A stretch of DNA of 64,000 nt from Thomasclavelia ramosa DSM 1402 (GTDB taxonomy: Bacteria > Bacillota_I > Bacilli_A > Erysipelotrichales > Coprobacillaceae): NCBI RefSeq assembly GCF_014131695.1, contig NZ_CP036346.1, positions 2,356,001 through 2,420,000 on the forward strand, given 5' to 3'. Numbering within the stretch: position 1 is the stretch's first letter; each line of letters begins with the position of its first letter. Positions 26,710 to 34,927 of this stretch are shown in pieces. The notes beneath the pieces were generated by a model. That model did no database searches. It saw nothing but the letters and a program-made list of their open reading frames with translations, and was not told the origin of the DNA. A program made the translations under genes and the position numbers.

Positions 26710-27578
26710 TATTTTACCTCGATTCCTAGTACTTTTTTTACTTCATTAATTGGCATTTCTTGACCTGTCCATATTTTAAATGATTCAACTCCTTGATAAA
26801 GCAGCATCAATTCACCATTCATCGTTGCACAACCCGCTTCTTTTGCTAATCGCAGCATTTTTGTAACTGCAGGCTGATAAATAATATCAGCTACTTTTAA
26901 ATCTGGTTTAAAATAAGAAGCATCTGGTACTACTGATCGTTCTAACATCGGTTCCATACCGACACCAGTAGTATTGATAAAAAGATAACTGCTGTGCATA
27001 TCTTTTTTCAAACTTTCTAAATCACTTAAAGATTTTAAGGTAATCGTACAACCTGTTTCAATAATTGTATTATTGATTATCTCCTGAAACTCTGTACGCA
27101 TAGTTCGGTTATAAACGATTATTTCTTTTACCCCATCTAAAGCAAGCTGTACCATAATTGCAGTTGACGCACCGCCGGCTCCGACCATAGTTATCTTTTT
27201 GTCTTTAATCAACCATCCTTGCTCTTCAAGACTTCTAGTAAAGCCAATTCCATCGGTAATCGTACCATAATATTTTCCATCTTTAAAAGTAATTGTGTTC
27301 ACTGCATTACATAATCTTGAAGCTGTTGATATTTCATCAAGGTACGGAATAATATTTTGTTTATGAGGCATTGAAACATTAGCTCCTCTAACTTTCATCG
27401 CCTTAAACCCAGCAATCGTATCTTTTAATTCCTCACTCTTTATATCAAATGCTAAATAAACACTATCAAGGCCTAATTGTTCAAAGGCTGTATTATGCAT
27501 CGCTGGTGATTTAGAATGATGTGCAGGACTAGCGATAAAAGCATATAAACTTGTTGTTGCACTAATTTGTGATTTCAT
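26709..27578 (-). CDS. aroE: Shikimate dehydrogenase
   Basis: Reduces 3-dehydroshikimate with NADPH in the chorismate pathway. The 289-residue protein has the substrate motifs SPAHHSKSPAMHN and GANVSMPHKQ (catalytic Lys), the dinucleotide loop GAGGAS and NRT, and the C-terminal GELMLLYQGVESF. The length is closer to the YdiB-type quinate/shikimate enzymes than to the shortest AroE. It heads the minus-strand run with rdgB and trmL. Confidence 0.93.
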   Translation of the reverse strand: MKSQISATTSLYAFIASPAHHSKSPAMHNTAFEQLGLDSVYLAFDIKSEELKDTIAGFKAMKVRGANVSMPHKQNIIPYLDEISTASRLCNAVNTITFKDGKYYGTITDGIGFTRSLEEQGWLIKDKKITMVGAGGASTAIMVQLALDGVKEIIVYNRTMRTEFQEIINNTIIETGCTITLKSLSDLESLKKDMHSSYLFINTTGVGMEPMLERSVVPDASYFKPDLKVADIIYQPAVTKMLRLAKEAGCATMNGELMLLYQGVESFKIWTGQEMPINEVKKVLGIEVK

Positions 27579-27635
27579 GATCTCCCTCCATTTTTTAAAA
27601 GTATTATAGCATGGATGACAGAAAGTTTGCAGTTT

Positions 27636-27664
27636 TTGAAAAAAATATATATTATTTTTATAAT
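27636..27664 (+). promoter_or_regulatory. Promoter of the ChbG-type deacetylase gene
   Basis: TTGAAA (27636-27641), 17-base spacer, TATAAT (27659-27664), 38 bases before the start codon. Confidence 0.7.
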
Positions 27665-27701
27665 AGCCTATAATGGAGATATAGATACGGAGGACTATGA
27701 A

Positions 27702-28442
27702 ATGATAAAAAAATTAATTGTTAATGCTGACGATTTTGGTATGACCGAAGGAAATTCAATTGGTATTTTAATGGCACATGCTGATGGAATTCTTACATCA
27801 ACTACATGTATGATGAATATGCCATTTGCTAAATTTGCTTTAGATCAAGCTAAAAATTATCCAGATTTAGGTGTTGGGATCCACTTAGTCTTAACAGTTG
27901 GGAGACCATTAGTAGATGGTGCTAAAAGTTATACTGATAAAGATGGTAACTTTATTCGTCCAAAAGACTATCCAGATCATCAACCCCATGCTGATCCTGA
28001 AGAATTATACACAGAGTGGAAAGCTCAAATAGAGAAATTCATTGAAATAGCTGGTAAAAAACCAACTCATATTGACTCTCATCACCATGTTCATCTATTA
28101 CCGCAACATCAAGAAGTGGTAATTAAATTAGCAAGAGAATATGATCTACCGATCAGACAACGGGACCAAATCATTGATAATTATGAATATGTACGTTGTA
28201 ATGATCAAATGTATGATGATTTGATCACTTATGATTTTATGTCTAATTCAATGAAAGTTGATGAAGAAACTTTAGAATATATGTGTCATCCTGCATATGT
28301 TGATCAACGTTTATACGATATGACTAGTTATTGCTTACCACGAATGAAAGAATTGGCATTATTACGTAGTGAAGAAATGAAAAACTTTATTAAGGATAAT
28401 AACATTCAATTAATTAACTATAGTGATTTAAAAAAGATATAA
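27702..28442 (+). CDS. ChbG/YdjC-family carbohydrate deacetylase
   Basis: The 246-residue protein belongs to the YdjC/ChbG family that removes acetyl groups from chitooligosaccharides or related diacetylated sugars. The metal site is seen in NADDFGMTEG, HLVLTVGRP and HIDSHHHVHLLP. The frame is open to 27615, but the ATG at 27702 has GGAGGA before it and the promoter lies inside the longer frame, so the shorter form is correct. It stands alone, so the physiological sugar is unclear. Confidence 0.92.
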   Translation: MIKKLIVNADDFGMTEGNSIGILMAHADGILTSTTCMMNMPFAKFALDQAKNYPDLGVGIHLVLTVGRPLVDGAKSYTDKDGNFIRPKDYPDHQPHADPEELYTEWKAQIEKFIEIAGKKPTHIDSHHHVHLLPQHQEVVIKLAREYDLPIRQRDQIIDNYEYVRCNDQMYDDLITYDFMSNSMKVDEETLEYMCHPAYVDQRLYDMTSYCLPRMKELALLRSEEMKNFIKDNNIQLINYSDLKKI

Positions 28443-28472
28443 ATGGATTTAAAAATAAAAATTAATTATTAT

Positions 28473-28506
28473 ATAAAAGGCTGTAAAACAGTCTTTTATT
28501 TTTTAT
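28473..28506 (+). terminator. Terminator of the deacetylase gene
   Basis: Stem AAAAGGCTGT / ACAGTCTTTT with one wobble pair, followed by ATTTTTTAT. Confidence 0.8.
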
Positions 28507-28512
28507 ATAGAT

Positions 28513-28546
28513 TAAAAGGATCTCCATTTTGGAAATCCTCTTTTAA
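28513..28546 (-). terminator. Probable terminator of the RpiR gene (copy 2)
   Basis: An imperfect stem AAAAGGAT-TCC / GGA-ATCC-TTTT between the two convergent units, 35 bases after the RpiR stop on the minus strand. Confidence 0.5.
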
Positions 28547-28579
28547 TAATTAACAAAAAAAGATAAATTATTATTCATT

Positions 28580-29332
28580 TTACAAATAGTATTGTTGATA
28601 ATAATGTACTCTTAATAAATCACAAATAGTCATAATTTGATAATTAAAATTGATTCCATCAAATTTTCCCGGGACTTGAATTACATAATCAGAAATCTTA
28701 TATTCATCTAAAGCATATGTTTTATTTTGAGTAATTAAAATAGAGGTTGTTAAATCAACCCGTAATTCTTTTTTTATTTCAACAAATGAATTCATTGACC
28801 TACCTGTTGCAGACACAAAAATAGTAACATCATTTTCATCAAGCTGGATATCTTTATCAAAATTATGATACTGAATTACTGGTTTCCCAAAACTAACTAA
28901 GTCAGTTTGAAATTCTACTGCAATAGACATCGGATATAAAGCTCCTATTAAAACAACACGCTTAGCTTTAAAGATAGCTTCACAAATAGTCGAGATATAT
29001 TCACTCATTACTTCATTCGAACAAGATTTTTCCATTTCATCAATCAGCTGCTCACTATTAACCCCAAGCATTCGAGCCCGAATCTGATCTAAACGAATCA
29101 TATGTGATCTCAACAGTTCGGCTTTAAATGTATCATAATCATCAAAACCAAGCAAAGCACAAAACCTTAAAATATCCTCTTTACTGATTTGACTTTTTTC
29201 ACTAACTTCATTGAAAGATAAATCCTCTAATTCTAAGTAATGATAAACAATGAATTTACAAAAACGATAATGTGAATCATAAAGCAATGTCCCATTTAAA
29301 TACGTTAATATTCTACTTATTAATAAATTCAT
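28580..29332 (-). CDS. RpiR/MurR-family regulator, paired with phosphatase (copy 2)
   Basis: The 250-residue protein has an RpiR-type helix-turn-helix (about 1-75; FNEVSEKSQISKEDILRFC) and a SIS domain (about 110-235; ICEAIFKAKRVVLIGALYPM, DVTIFVSATGRS). The sugar-phosphate loop again departs from the common GxGxS form. It lies 56 bases downstream of a phosphatase gene, the same order as at 16.1-17.6 kb, though the two RpiR proteins have diverged widely. Confidence 0.85.
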   Translation of the reverse strand: MNLLISRILTYLNGTLLYDSHYRFCKFIVYHYLELEDLSFNEVSEKSQISKEDILRFCALLGFDDYDTFKAELLRSHMIRLDQIRARMLGVNSEQLIDEMEKSCSNEVMSEYISTICEAIFKAKRVVLIGALYPMSIAVEFQTDLVSFGKPVIQYHNFDKDIQLDENDVTIFVSATGRSMNSFVEIKKELRVDLTTSILITQNKTYALDEYKISDYVIQVPGKFDGINFNYQIMTICDLLRVHYYQQYYL

Positions 29333-29388
29333 AAAATACCTCCCTTGATTTAATTCTACTCTTATTAATTTTAAAATTAGAGTTTTTT

Positions 29389-30135
29389 CTATTCCTGAAT
29401 AGCCAATTCACTTTTTTTAATTACAAATACTTCTTGAGTATTTAAACATAAACAATTTAGCTGCCCTTTATCAAATGGTCCTAAACCGCCATCAATCCCG
29501 ATCTTATCTTTAAAAACCGGATCATACCAAACATCAAAACAGCCACTTGCCTGATGAATATAACAAGTTGGCGTATGACCAAAAATAATAATCTTATTAT
29601 CCAAACCTTTTGACATAAAGAAATACTCGCGCATCCATGCACATTCTTCTTCAGTTTGTTCATATAACCCCTTTTCAGGATTGATTCCTGCATGAATCAA
29701 TACATAATCTTGACCATTACAATTCAGTTCAATAAATGAAGGACAACGGTCAATGTAATCAATCATCATCTTATAAAACGCCGCTTTAATTACTTTATAA
29801 TCACAGTCATTAAATGCTTTTTTATGTAAATATTCATGGTAGCTGTGAAATGTTTTATTTCCACCATTTTGAGCCCACATCCGGCCTTGTGATGAAGCAG
29901 GGTCATCAACTTTAAAAGCATCACGCATCATAATCTCGTGATTTCCCTTAATTAAATGAATGTTATCAAATTTTTGAATATATAAATAAATTTTTAAGCT
30001 ATCTGGACCTCGATCACAACAATCCCCTAAAATATATAGAACATCATCATCAGAAAAATTAATTTTTTCCAACATTTTGATAAAAATATTGTAGTGGCCA
30101 TGAAGGTCAGAAAGTACATATATATTTTTAGGCAT
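29389..30135 (-). CDS. PPP-family metallophosphatase (copy 2)
   Basis: The 248-residue protein is exactly as long as its paralogue at 16899, with the same motifs DLHGH, GDCCDRG, GNHEIM, HAGIN and GHTPTCY and a shared ending (IGIDGGL...GQLNCLCL). A GTG at 30144 is in frame, but the ATG at 30135 has AAAGGGTGAT at correct spacing. Substrate unknown. It forms a two-gene unit with the RpiR gene downstream. Confidence 0.88.
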   Translation of the reverse strand: MPKNIYVLSDLHGHYNIFIKMLEKINFSDDDVLYILGDCCDRGPDSLKIYLYIQKFDNIHLIKGNHEIMMRDAFKVDDPASSQGRMWAQNGGNKTFHSYHEYLHKKAFNDCDYKVIKAAFYKMMIDYIDRCPSFIELNCNGQDYVLIHAGINPEKGLYEQTEEECAWMREYFFMSKGLDNKIIIFGHTPTCYIHQASGCFDVWYDPVFKDKIGIDGGLGPFDKGQLNCLCLNTQEVFVIKKSELAIQE

Positions 30136-30242
30136 TACTATCACCCTTTCTTATTTAAGTTTATCATTAAACAAACATTTTTTAAACAGATATGCTAAAA
30201 GTAATCAGTAATTTTTTGATTTAATAAGGCTTTTTCACAAAA

Positions 30243-30276
30243 TAAAAACAGCAATTTATTTCCTTAAAATTGCTGC
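30243..30276 (-). terminator. Terminator of the ECF-S/kinase operon
   Basis: Stem CAGCAATTT / AAATTGCTG followed on the minus strand by TTTTTATTTTG, one base after the kinase stop. Confidence 0.85.
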
Positions 30277-31326
30277 TTAATTACTATAATATTGCAAATC
30301 CGCAACATTAAAAATATTATACTGATCAAAATATTTATTCTCTAAAGGAATCCAGATTTTCTTAAATTTCTCATACATCATCTCACCATTACGCATTAAA
30401 ATACGCTTAGCTTGAATATCATCAGATACGTTCAAAGCAATCGTGAAATCATAAAACATTCCAAAATACGGATGCATACTGTAAGTTCCCTCAATAACAT
30501 TAAAGCGAGAATATGGAATTAATTCTACATGAGCTTCTAAAGCCATCTTTGAACAATCAAAACGCTGATATTTAACGCTTTCCTGATGTTGCAAAGGAAC
30601 AATTACTGTTTCTTTAAAACGTTCATAATCAATATTTCCACCCGGTTCATTTAAACGAGCAGCAGTTCGTTGAAAAGGCTGTAAGAAAAAATCATCCATT
30701 TTAAAAAGATTTGTTTCAAAAATTGCCTTAATCATTTCACCAAGGGTCGACTTCCCTGCACCACATTTTCCATCAATAGCAATATTTAAACGATCGGTTG
30801 TTTGCAATAATTGATTAATTTTTAAAATTACGGGAAAATAGCTATAAATCTGTTTATTAATAACTCGATAATGTGGCTGATATAGTTCCCGATATGTTGA
30901 TGAATGACTAATAGGAGGATAATTAAGTTTCTCGTAATTTTCGATTTCTAAACAAATTTGCCTATAATCAAAACTAATTGTCCCTCTTTGACAAGCACTC
31001 TTTAATTGCTCTAACTTATTAATGAAGGAAATAATACTCCCGTTCATTAGTTTAGCAGAATATACAAATAATTGATTTAATGTAAGCAGTTCTAATTCAC
31101 CAGCATTTCCTAAGTAAACACGAACCAAATCATTCCCTATGTCTTCTTCAATAAAACTATTATTTTTTAACTGCTTTGCCTCATCTTTTAAACGCTTTAA
31201 ACTAGTCTCAGGATCATCAATCATATGTCCACCACCAAATTCATTTTGATAAATCAATTTAATAATATCCTGAGCCTTCATTTGGGGATATTTCTCTAGC
31301 TGAGTTTTAACGAGTGCACTAATCAT
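30277..31326 (-). CDS. Uridine kinase-like P-loop protein with an N-terminal extension
   Basis: The C-terminal half (about 175-349) is a PRK/uridine kinase-type domain: P-loop IDGKCGAGKSTLG, then KMDDFFLQPFQRTAARLNEP, a dGNIDYERF acceptor-side motif and the LID-like RILMRNGEMM. Residues 1-170 form a helical domain with EFGGGHMIDDPETSLKRL that I know only as an extension of such kinases. It overlaps the upstream ECF S-component gene by eight bases, so it probably phosphorylates the imported vitamin or nucleoside, trapping it; this is inference. Confidence 0.78.
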   Translation of the reverse strand: MISALVKTQLEKYPQMKAQDIIKLIYQNEFGGGHMIDDPETSLKRLKDEAKQLKNNSFIEEDIGNDLVRVYLGNAGELELLTLNQLFVYSAKLMNGSIISFINKLEQLKSACQRGTISFDYRQICLEIENYEKLNYPPISHSSTYRELYQPHYRVINKQIYSYFPVILKINQLLQTTDRLNIAIDGKCGAGKSTLGEMIKAIFETNLFKMDDFFLQPFQRTAARLNEPGGNIDYERFKETVIVPLQHQESVKYQRFDCSKMALEAHVELIPYSRFNVIEGTYSMHPYFGMFYDFTIALNVSDDIQAKRILMRNGEMMYEKFKKIWIPLENKYFDQYNIFNVADLQYYSN

Positions 31327-31858
31327 TATTATATTTAATTAAATGCGCATTTTCTAATGCCATAATTAATATTGGAATCACGATCAGCTGTAATATGATT
31401 CCAGGAATTGCATTGGTAAAAGCTCCAGCTATAAAGATTGCAAATTCAAATGGCTGTCCTGCCATTCCATATAATATTGCACTAATAATTCCCCAGATTA
31501 CTCTTCCACCAATCATCGCTATTCCTAAAGCAATATAAGTATTGAGCGGCTTTTTAGCTAAACGATTATAAAATAACCCTGTTAAAGCTCCATAAGCAGC
31601 TAATTCAAAAGCCATAGCTAATGCAGTTGGATACATTGGCGGCATTGTAAATAACATACTTCTAAGCAATGGTAAGATAAAGCCAACAATTAATCCTAAC
31701 GGCCACCCGCAAACAAACCCACAAATCAATACTGGGATATGCATTGGTAACAACATGTTGCCGATACTTGGTATCTGCATCGTAAAAAACGGTAAAACAA
31801 TTCCTACTGCCAAGAAAAAACCAGCTAAAACGATATTTCTAACACTTAAATTTTTCAT
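31319..31858 (-). CDS. ECF transporter S component (substrate-binding membrane subunit)
   Basis: The 179-residue protein has six membrane helices and the S-component layout (VRNIVLAGFFLAVGIVLPFF, LLPMHIPVLICGFVCGWPLG, then GLIVGFILPLLRS), which captures a vitamin or precursor for the energy-coupling factor module. Which vitamin is not clear. The frame is open to 31891, but the ATG at 31858 has GGAGGGAAA before it, and the longer frame would run into the leader terminator. It is co-transcribed with the kinase gene. Confidence 0.85.
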   Translation of the reverse strand: MKNLSVRNIVLAGFFLAVGIVLPFFTMQIPSIGNMLLPMHIPVLICGFVCGWPLGLIVGFILPLLRSMLFTMPPMYPTALAMAFELAAYGALTGLFYNRLAKKPLNTYIALGIAMIGGRVIWGIISAILYGMAGQPFEFAIFIAGAFTNAIPGIILQLIVIPILIMALENAHLIKYNND

Positions 31859-31880
31859 TTTTCCCTCCTTATAAAACATG

Positions 31881-31976
31881 AAAAAAGCCATAAAAATACC
31901 TGTTTTTCAAAACAGTCTACTACCTTCATGGCATAATGTTATCTTCTTGACAACGTCTATTCTTGCTTTAATCATG
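31881..31976 (-). promoter_or_regulatory. Structured leader with terminator before the ECF S-component gene (unidentified)
   Basis: Between the promoter and the start codon the minus-strand transcript folds into a hairpin (GTTGTC / GATAAC) and then a strong terminator: outer stem GCCAT / ATGGC (31887-31932), inner stem CTGTTTT / AAAACAG, and a T6 run at 31881-31886. An intrinsic terminator in front of a vitamin transporter gene suggests a riboswitch or other attenuation. I could not match it to TPP, preQ1, folate, biotin-linked or other leaders I know. Confidence 0.7.
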
Positions 31977-31983
31977 TATAAAA

Positions 31984-32012
31984 ATTTTATCGATAAACCA
32001 CAGTTTTGTCAA
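31984..32012 (-). promoter_or_regulatory. Promoter of the ECF-S/kinase operon
   Basis: TTGACA (32007-32012), 17-base spacer, TAAAAT (31984-31989) on the minus strand. Confidence 0.75.
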
Positions 32013-32040
32013 CATCAATAATCAAGTTCAATCGCTTAGG

Positions 32041-32480
32041 CAATAATTTTTTTTAAATAAAAGAGTTATTGATGACTGTCAGTAGAAATTGTGTATGTAT
32101 GCACCACAAAATAATCTTAAATTAACTATTTTCCTATATTCAGGTAAAATAAAGGTTACCAAAAATTTAATCTTTTAATTGGACTAGCTTCATCAAAATA
32201 ATTAATTTCCTATCAATATCAAGCTAGTATTATTGAAGAAGATGAGCGTTTTATCTCTATAGGCACATTTTAAAAGAGCAATTAACTATACTGATACTTA
32301 AAAATAATCATCAAAACATACAATTTCTACCAATCAATTAACACCTCTATGTTATCGTACTTTTATCAACAAAGATGATTATGATGTTATTCTTAGTATT
32401 AATAAAGCTGATTGATTAGGTATTTTTGATATTGATATAATTTATTCCCGAACAAAAATTTAAAACCGTAATAAATGCAA
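32041..32480 (+). pseudogene. Possible decayed coding sequence, family unknown
   Basis: This 440-base stretch has no open gene. On the plus strand pieces of protein-like sequence remain, for example FINKDDYDVILSINKAD and, after a stop, LGIFDIDIIYS (32370-32450), and QASIIEEDERFISIGTF (32221-32270), broken by stops and frame changes. The pieces read as remnants of one gene, but I cannot name it. Confidence 0.3.
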
Positions 32481-32528
32481 ATAAAAAAATCTATTAATAA
32501 TGAATCATAAATTCATTATCATAGATCT

Positions 32529-33287
32529 TTATTTATTTGGCTTAATCATTAGATATAGTGGTAATCCTAACAAAACTCCACCACCAATCATATTACCAAA
32601 AGTTACTACGATCATATGTATAGCAATCAAACCAAAGTTAGCACCACTTCCTAAAGCCCCTATCGTTAAAGTGAAAGAACCCATATTAGCAATACTATGT
32701 TCGAATCCAGGTAAAACAAATGCCATAACCACAATCATCATAATAATTGTTTTGGCCGTATCGTCCTGCATCTTCATCCCTACGTAAGCACCTACACAAA
32801 CGATAAAGTTACATAAAACTGCTTTGACTAATAATTCAATGATATCAAAACTTAATTTTGTATTTGCACAACTAACAACATATTCCGAAAGCAGTTCATG
32901 ATTACTACCACTAATAAAAAATAAATAACAAACTAGTGCAATTCCTACAAAATTCCCAAAATAACAAACTATCCACATGGGAATTATCTGACGAAACTTC
33001 AATTTCTTACCATAAACAGGAATCATTGTTGTAAAACAATTTCCTGTAAATAACTCTGATCCTAAAATTACAATAATTACTAATCCGATTCCAAATGAAC
33101 CTGCTACAGCAATTTTTGAAGCAATTAAATTATCTTTAAATAGCAATGTTCCTAATGTTGTTGATAAGATCGTCGCTAATCCTAAATATAATCCCGCAAC
33201 TACTGAACGAGCAAAGAAGCGCCCAATATCATCACGACACATTTCATATTTTTTTATCCCTAAATCTGATAACATTTCAAAACTCAT
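32529..33287 (-). CDS. Formate/nitrite channel family protein (FNT)
   Basis: The 252-residue protein has six membrane helices. FNT family signatures are present: FARSVVAGLYLGLA, GSELFTGNCFT and VLPGFEHSIANMGSF, which line the pore of FocA/NirC pentamers. The formate or nitrite substrate cannot be told apart from sequence. The frame is open to 33323, but the ATG at 33287 follows GGAGGG. It is a single-gene unit, divergent from an MFS permease. Confidence 0.92.
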   Translation of the reverse strand: MSFEMLSDLGIKKYEMCRDDIGRFFARSVVAGLYLGLATILSTTLGTLLFKDNLIASKIAVAGSFGIGLVIIVILGSELFTGNCFTTMIPVYGKKLKFRQIIPMWIVCYFGNFVGIALVCYLFFISGSNHELLSEYVVSCANTKLSFDIIELLVKAVLCNFIVCVGAYVGMKMQDDTAKTIIMMIVVMAFVLPGFEHSIANMGSFTLTIGALGSGANFGLIAIHMIVVTFGNMIGGGVLLGLPLYLMIKPNK

Positions 33288-33416
33288 ATTGAAACCCTCC
33301 AAACCTGTTTCATTATAAACCATTATTCTTCCAAGTTCAACAAATTACTTGTCTGGTGCTATGTTGTAAAAAATATAGCTCTTATACCGGATTCTAGATA
33401 TTCTTTTCCAAAAAAT

Positions 33417-33430
33417 GAAAAAGCGCTTAC
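33417..33430 (+). promoter_or_regulatory. cre-like site upstream of the MFS permease
   Basis: AAAAAGCGCTTAC lies about 55 bases before the MFS start and shares the AAGCGCTT core with the sites at 17703 and 44339. Confidence 0.4.
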
Positions 33431-33485
33431 TTAAAAAATTTCAGTGATAAAATCGAAGCATCAAAAAATATTTGGAGGGTCATAC

Positions 33486-34649
33486 ATGTTCAAAAAGGGA
33501 AGTTATATCTACTACGCCTTAGGAAATGGGATGTTCTATTTTTCATGGGCAATGTTTTCTTGTATCATTTCTGTCTATCTTGCTGGAATAAACTGCTCGG
33601 CTACTGAAATTTCATTAATCACTTCGGCTGCGGCTTTGTTTGCAATGGCGACTCAACCAATTACAGGTTTTCTAGCTGATAAATTTAAAAGTCCAAAACT
33701 AGTCGCAATTATAACTGGTGCATTAACAATTATTTTTGGTTTACTATTTGCTTCAACAAAGTCTTTTATCTTTTTATTTTTATTGAACGGCTTCACTCAA
33801 GGTTGTTTAAACGGAATTACCGCCTTAACAGATCGTTTAGCTACTGCCTCACCATATCCATTTGGAGCAATCAGAGTTTGGGGATCTATTCTTTATGCTA
33901 TTGCTGCTCAGGTAAGCGGTATTGTTTATGACTATATTTCACCAACTGCAAACTTCTATATTTTTGCAGCTGGTCTATTGCTCATGTTGTTTTCTTTTTA
34001 TATGATGCACGATGCTAAACCGCTTATCGTTGGTAAAGCAGCCAAAGTAACAACTAAAGAAGTTTTAAAACATTTATGGCACAACAAACCTTTTAAAATT
34101 TTTATGTTAATCTATATTCTTTTTCAAGGCCCAAGTTCTGCCCAAATGGTTTACCTCCCATTAGTAATCAAAGGTTTAGGAGGGACTACTACGATTGTAG
34201 GAACGACTCTGTTATTTAGTACCTTATCAGAGATCCCTGCTGTCTTATTTTCAGATCGTTATATGAAAAAGATTTCATATAAAGCTTTAATGATATTTGC
34301 CTGTGTTTTATCTATCATTCGCTTTGTCTGGTATTCAACTTGTCCAGCACCATATTTGATTATGTCTGTTTTCTTTTTTCAAGGTCTAACAACAATTGTT
34401 TTTATTCTTGTTGCTGTAAGAATTATATTAGATTTAGTTGATGAACAATATGTCAATAGTGCCTATGGTATTTCATCGATGTTAGCCAAAGGCTTTTCAG
34501 CTTTGATTTTTCAAATCATTGGAGGTCGAGTTTTAGATATTTTCCCAGGAAATAATGGCTATACCATTATGTATCTAATTTTTGCTTCTTCAATTACAAT
34601 TGCTTTGATCTTATGTTTTAAATTCAAGTTTACTAAAAAAGTTGAATAA
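33486..34649 (+). CDS. MFS transporter (MFS_1-like/nucleoside-sugar type)
   Basis: The 387-residue protein has twelve membrane helices in two halves of six and the LacY/NupG-like layout. The loop between helices 2 and 3 reads GFLADKFKSPKL, the MFS A-motif, and GAIRVWGSILYAIAAQVSG resembles a signature of the MFS_1-like and nucleoside:proton group. Substrate unknown. The frame is open to 33444, but the ATG at 33486 has GGAGGG at seven bases. A cre-like site suggests control by CcpA. Confidence 0.86.
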   Translation: MFKKGSYIYYALGNGMFYFSWAMFSCIISVYLAGINCSATEISLITSAAALFAMATQPITGFLADKFKSPKLVAIITGALTIIFGLLFASTKSFIFLFLLNGFTQGCLNGITALTDRLATASPYPFGAIRVWGSILYAIAAQVSGIVYDYISPTANFYIFAAGLLLMLFSFYMMHDAKPLIVGKAAKVTTKEVLKHLWHNKPFKIFMLIYILFQGPSSAQMVYLPLVIKGLGGTTTIVGTTLLFSTLSEIPAVLFSDRYMKKISYKALMIFACVLSIIRFVWYSTCPAPYLIMSVFFFQGLTTIVFILVAVRIILDLVDEQYVNSAYGISSMLAKGFSALIFQIIGGRVLDIFPGNNGYTIMYLIFASSITIALILCFKFKFTKKVE

Positions 34650-34687
34650 TCTAATCATGAAATGCAATAATTATTAATATTATAAAT

Positions 34688-34846
34688 ATGGTGGAAAATT
34701 TTGACAATCATAAAAAAGTAGATGAACAAAATCGCAAAATCGTTTTACAATTAGAAGCTGCCACTTCTTTATATCAAATGCGCGGCTTCCAATTCACCGA
34801 CGAACTTGATTTAAAAAATGAAAAGGTCATGGTTTTAAAAAAGTAA
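34688..34846 (+). pseudogene. GNAT acetyltransferase C-terminal fragment
   Basis: A 52-residue frame without a ribosome binding site. LQLEAATSLYQMRGFQFTDEL matches the last helix and strand of GNAT acetyltransferases (A..LY...GF), but the whole acetyl-CoA binding part is missing. It looks like a remnant; a terminator follows at its stop. Confidence 0.6.
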
Positions 34847-34873
34847 TCTAGTCAATAATTAGATTACTTTTTT
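34841..34873 (+). terminator. Terminator after the GNAT remnant
   Basis: Stem AGTAATCTA / TAGATTACT followed by TTTTT. Confidence 0.85.
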
Positions 34874-34877
34874 CAGC

Positions 34878-34906
34878 TTGTTTAGAAACATTTATCAGTG
34901 TACAAT
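34878..34906 (+). promoter_or_regulatory. Promoter of nadE
   Basis: TTGTTT (34878-34883), 17-base spacer, TACAAT (34901-34906), 22 bases before the ATG. Confidence 0.6.
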
Positions 34907-34927
34907 ATAGTCATTGGAGGAGATATA

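Noticed and set aside
31859-31891. Longer N-terminus for the ECF S component
   Set aside because: It would overlap the T run of the leader terminator; ATG at 31858 follows GGAGGG and starts the conserved sequence.
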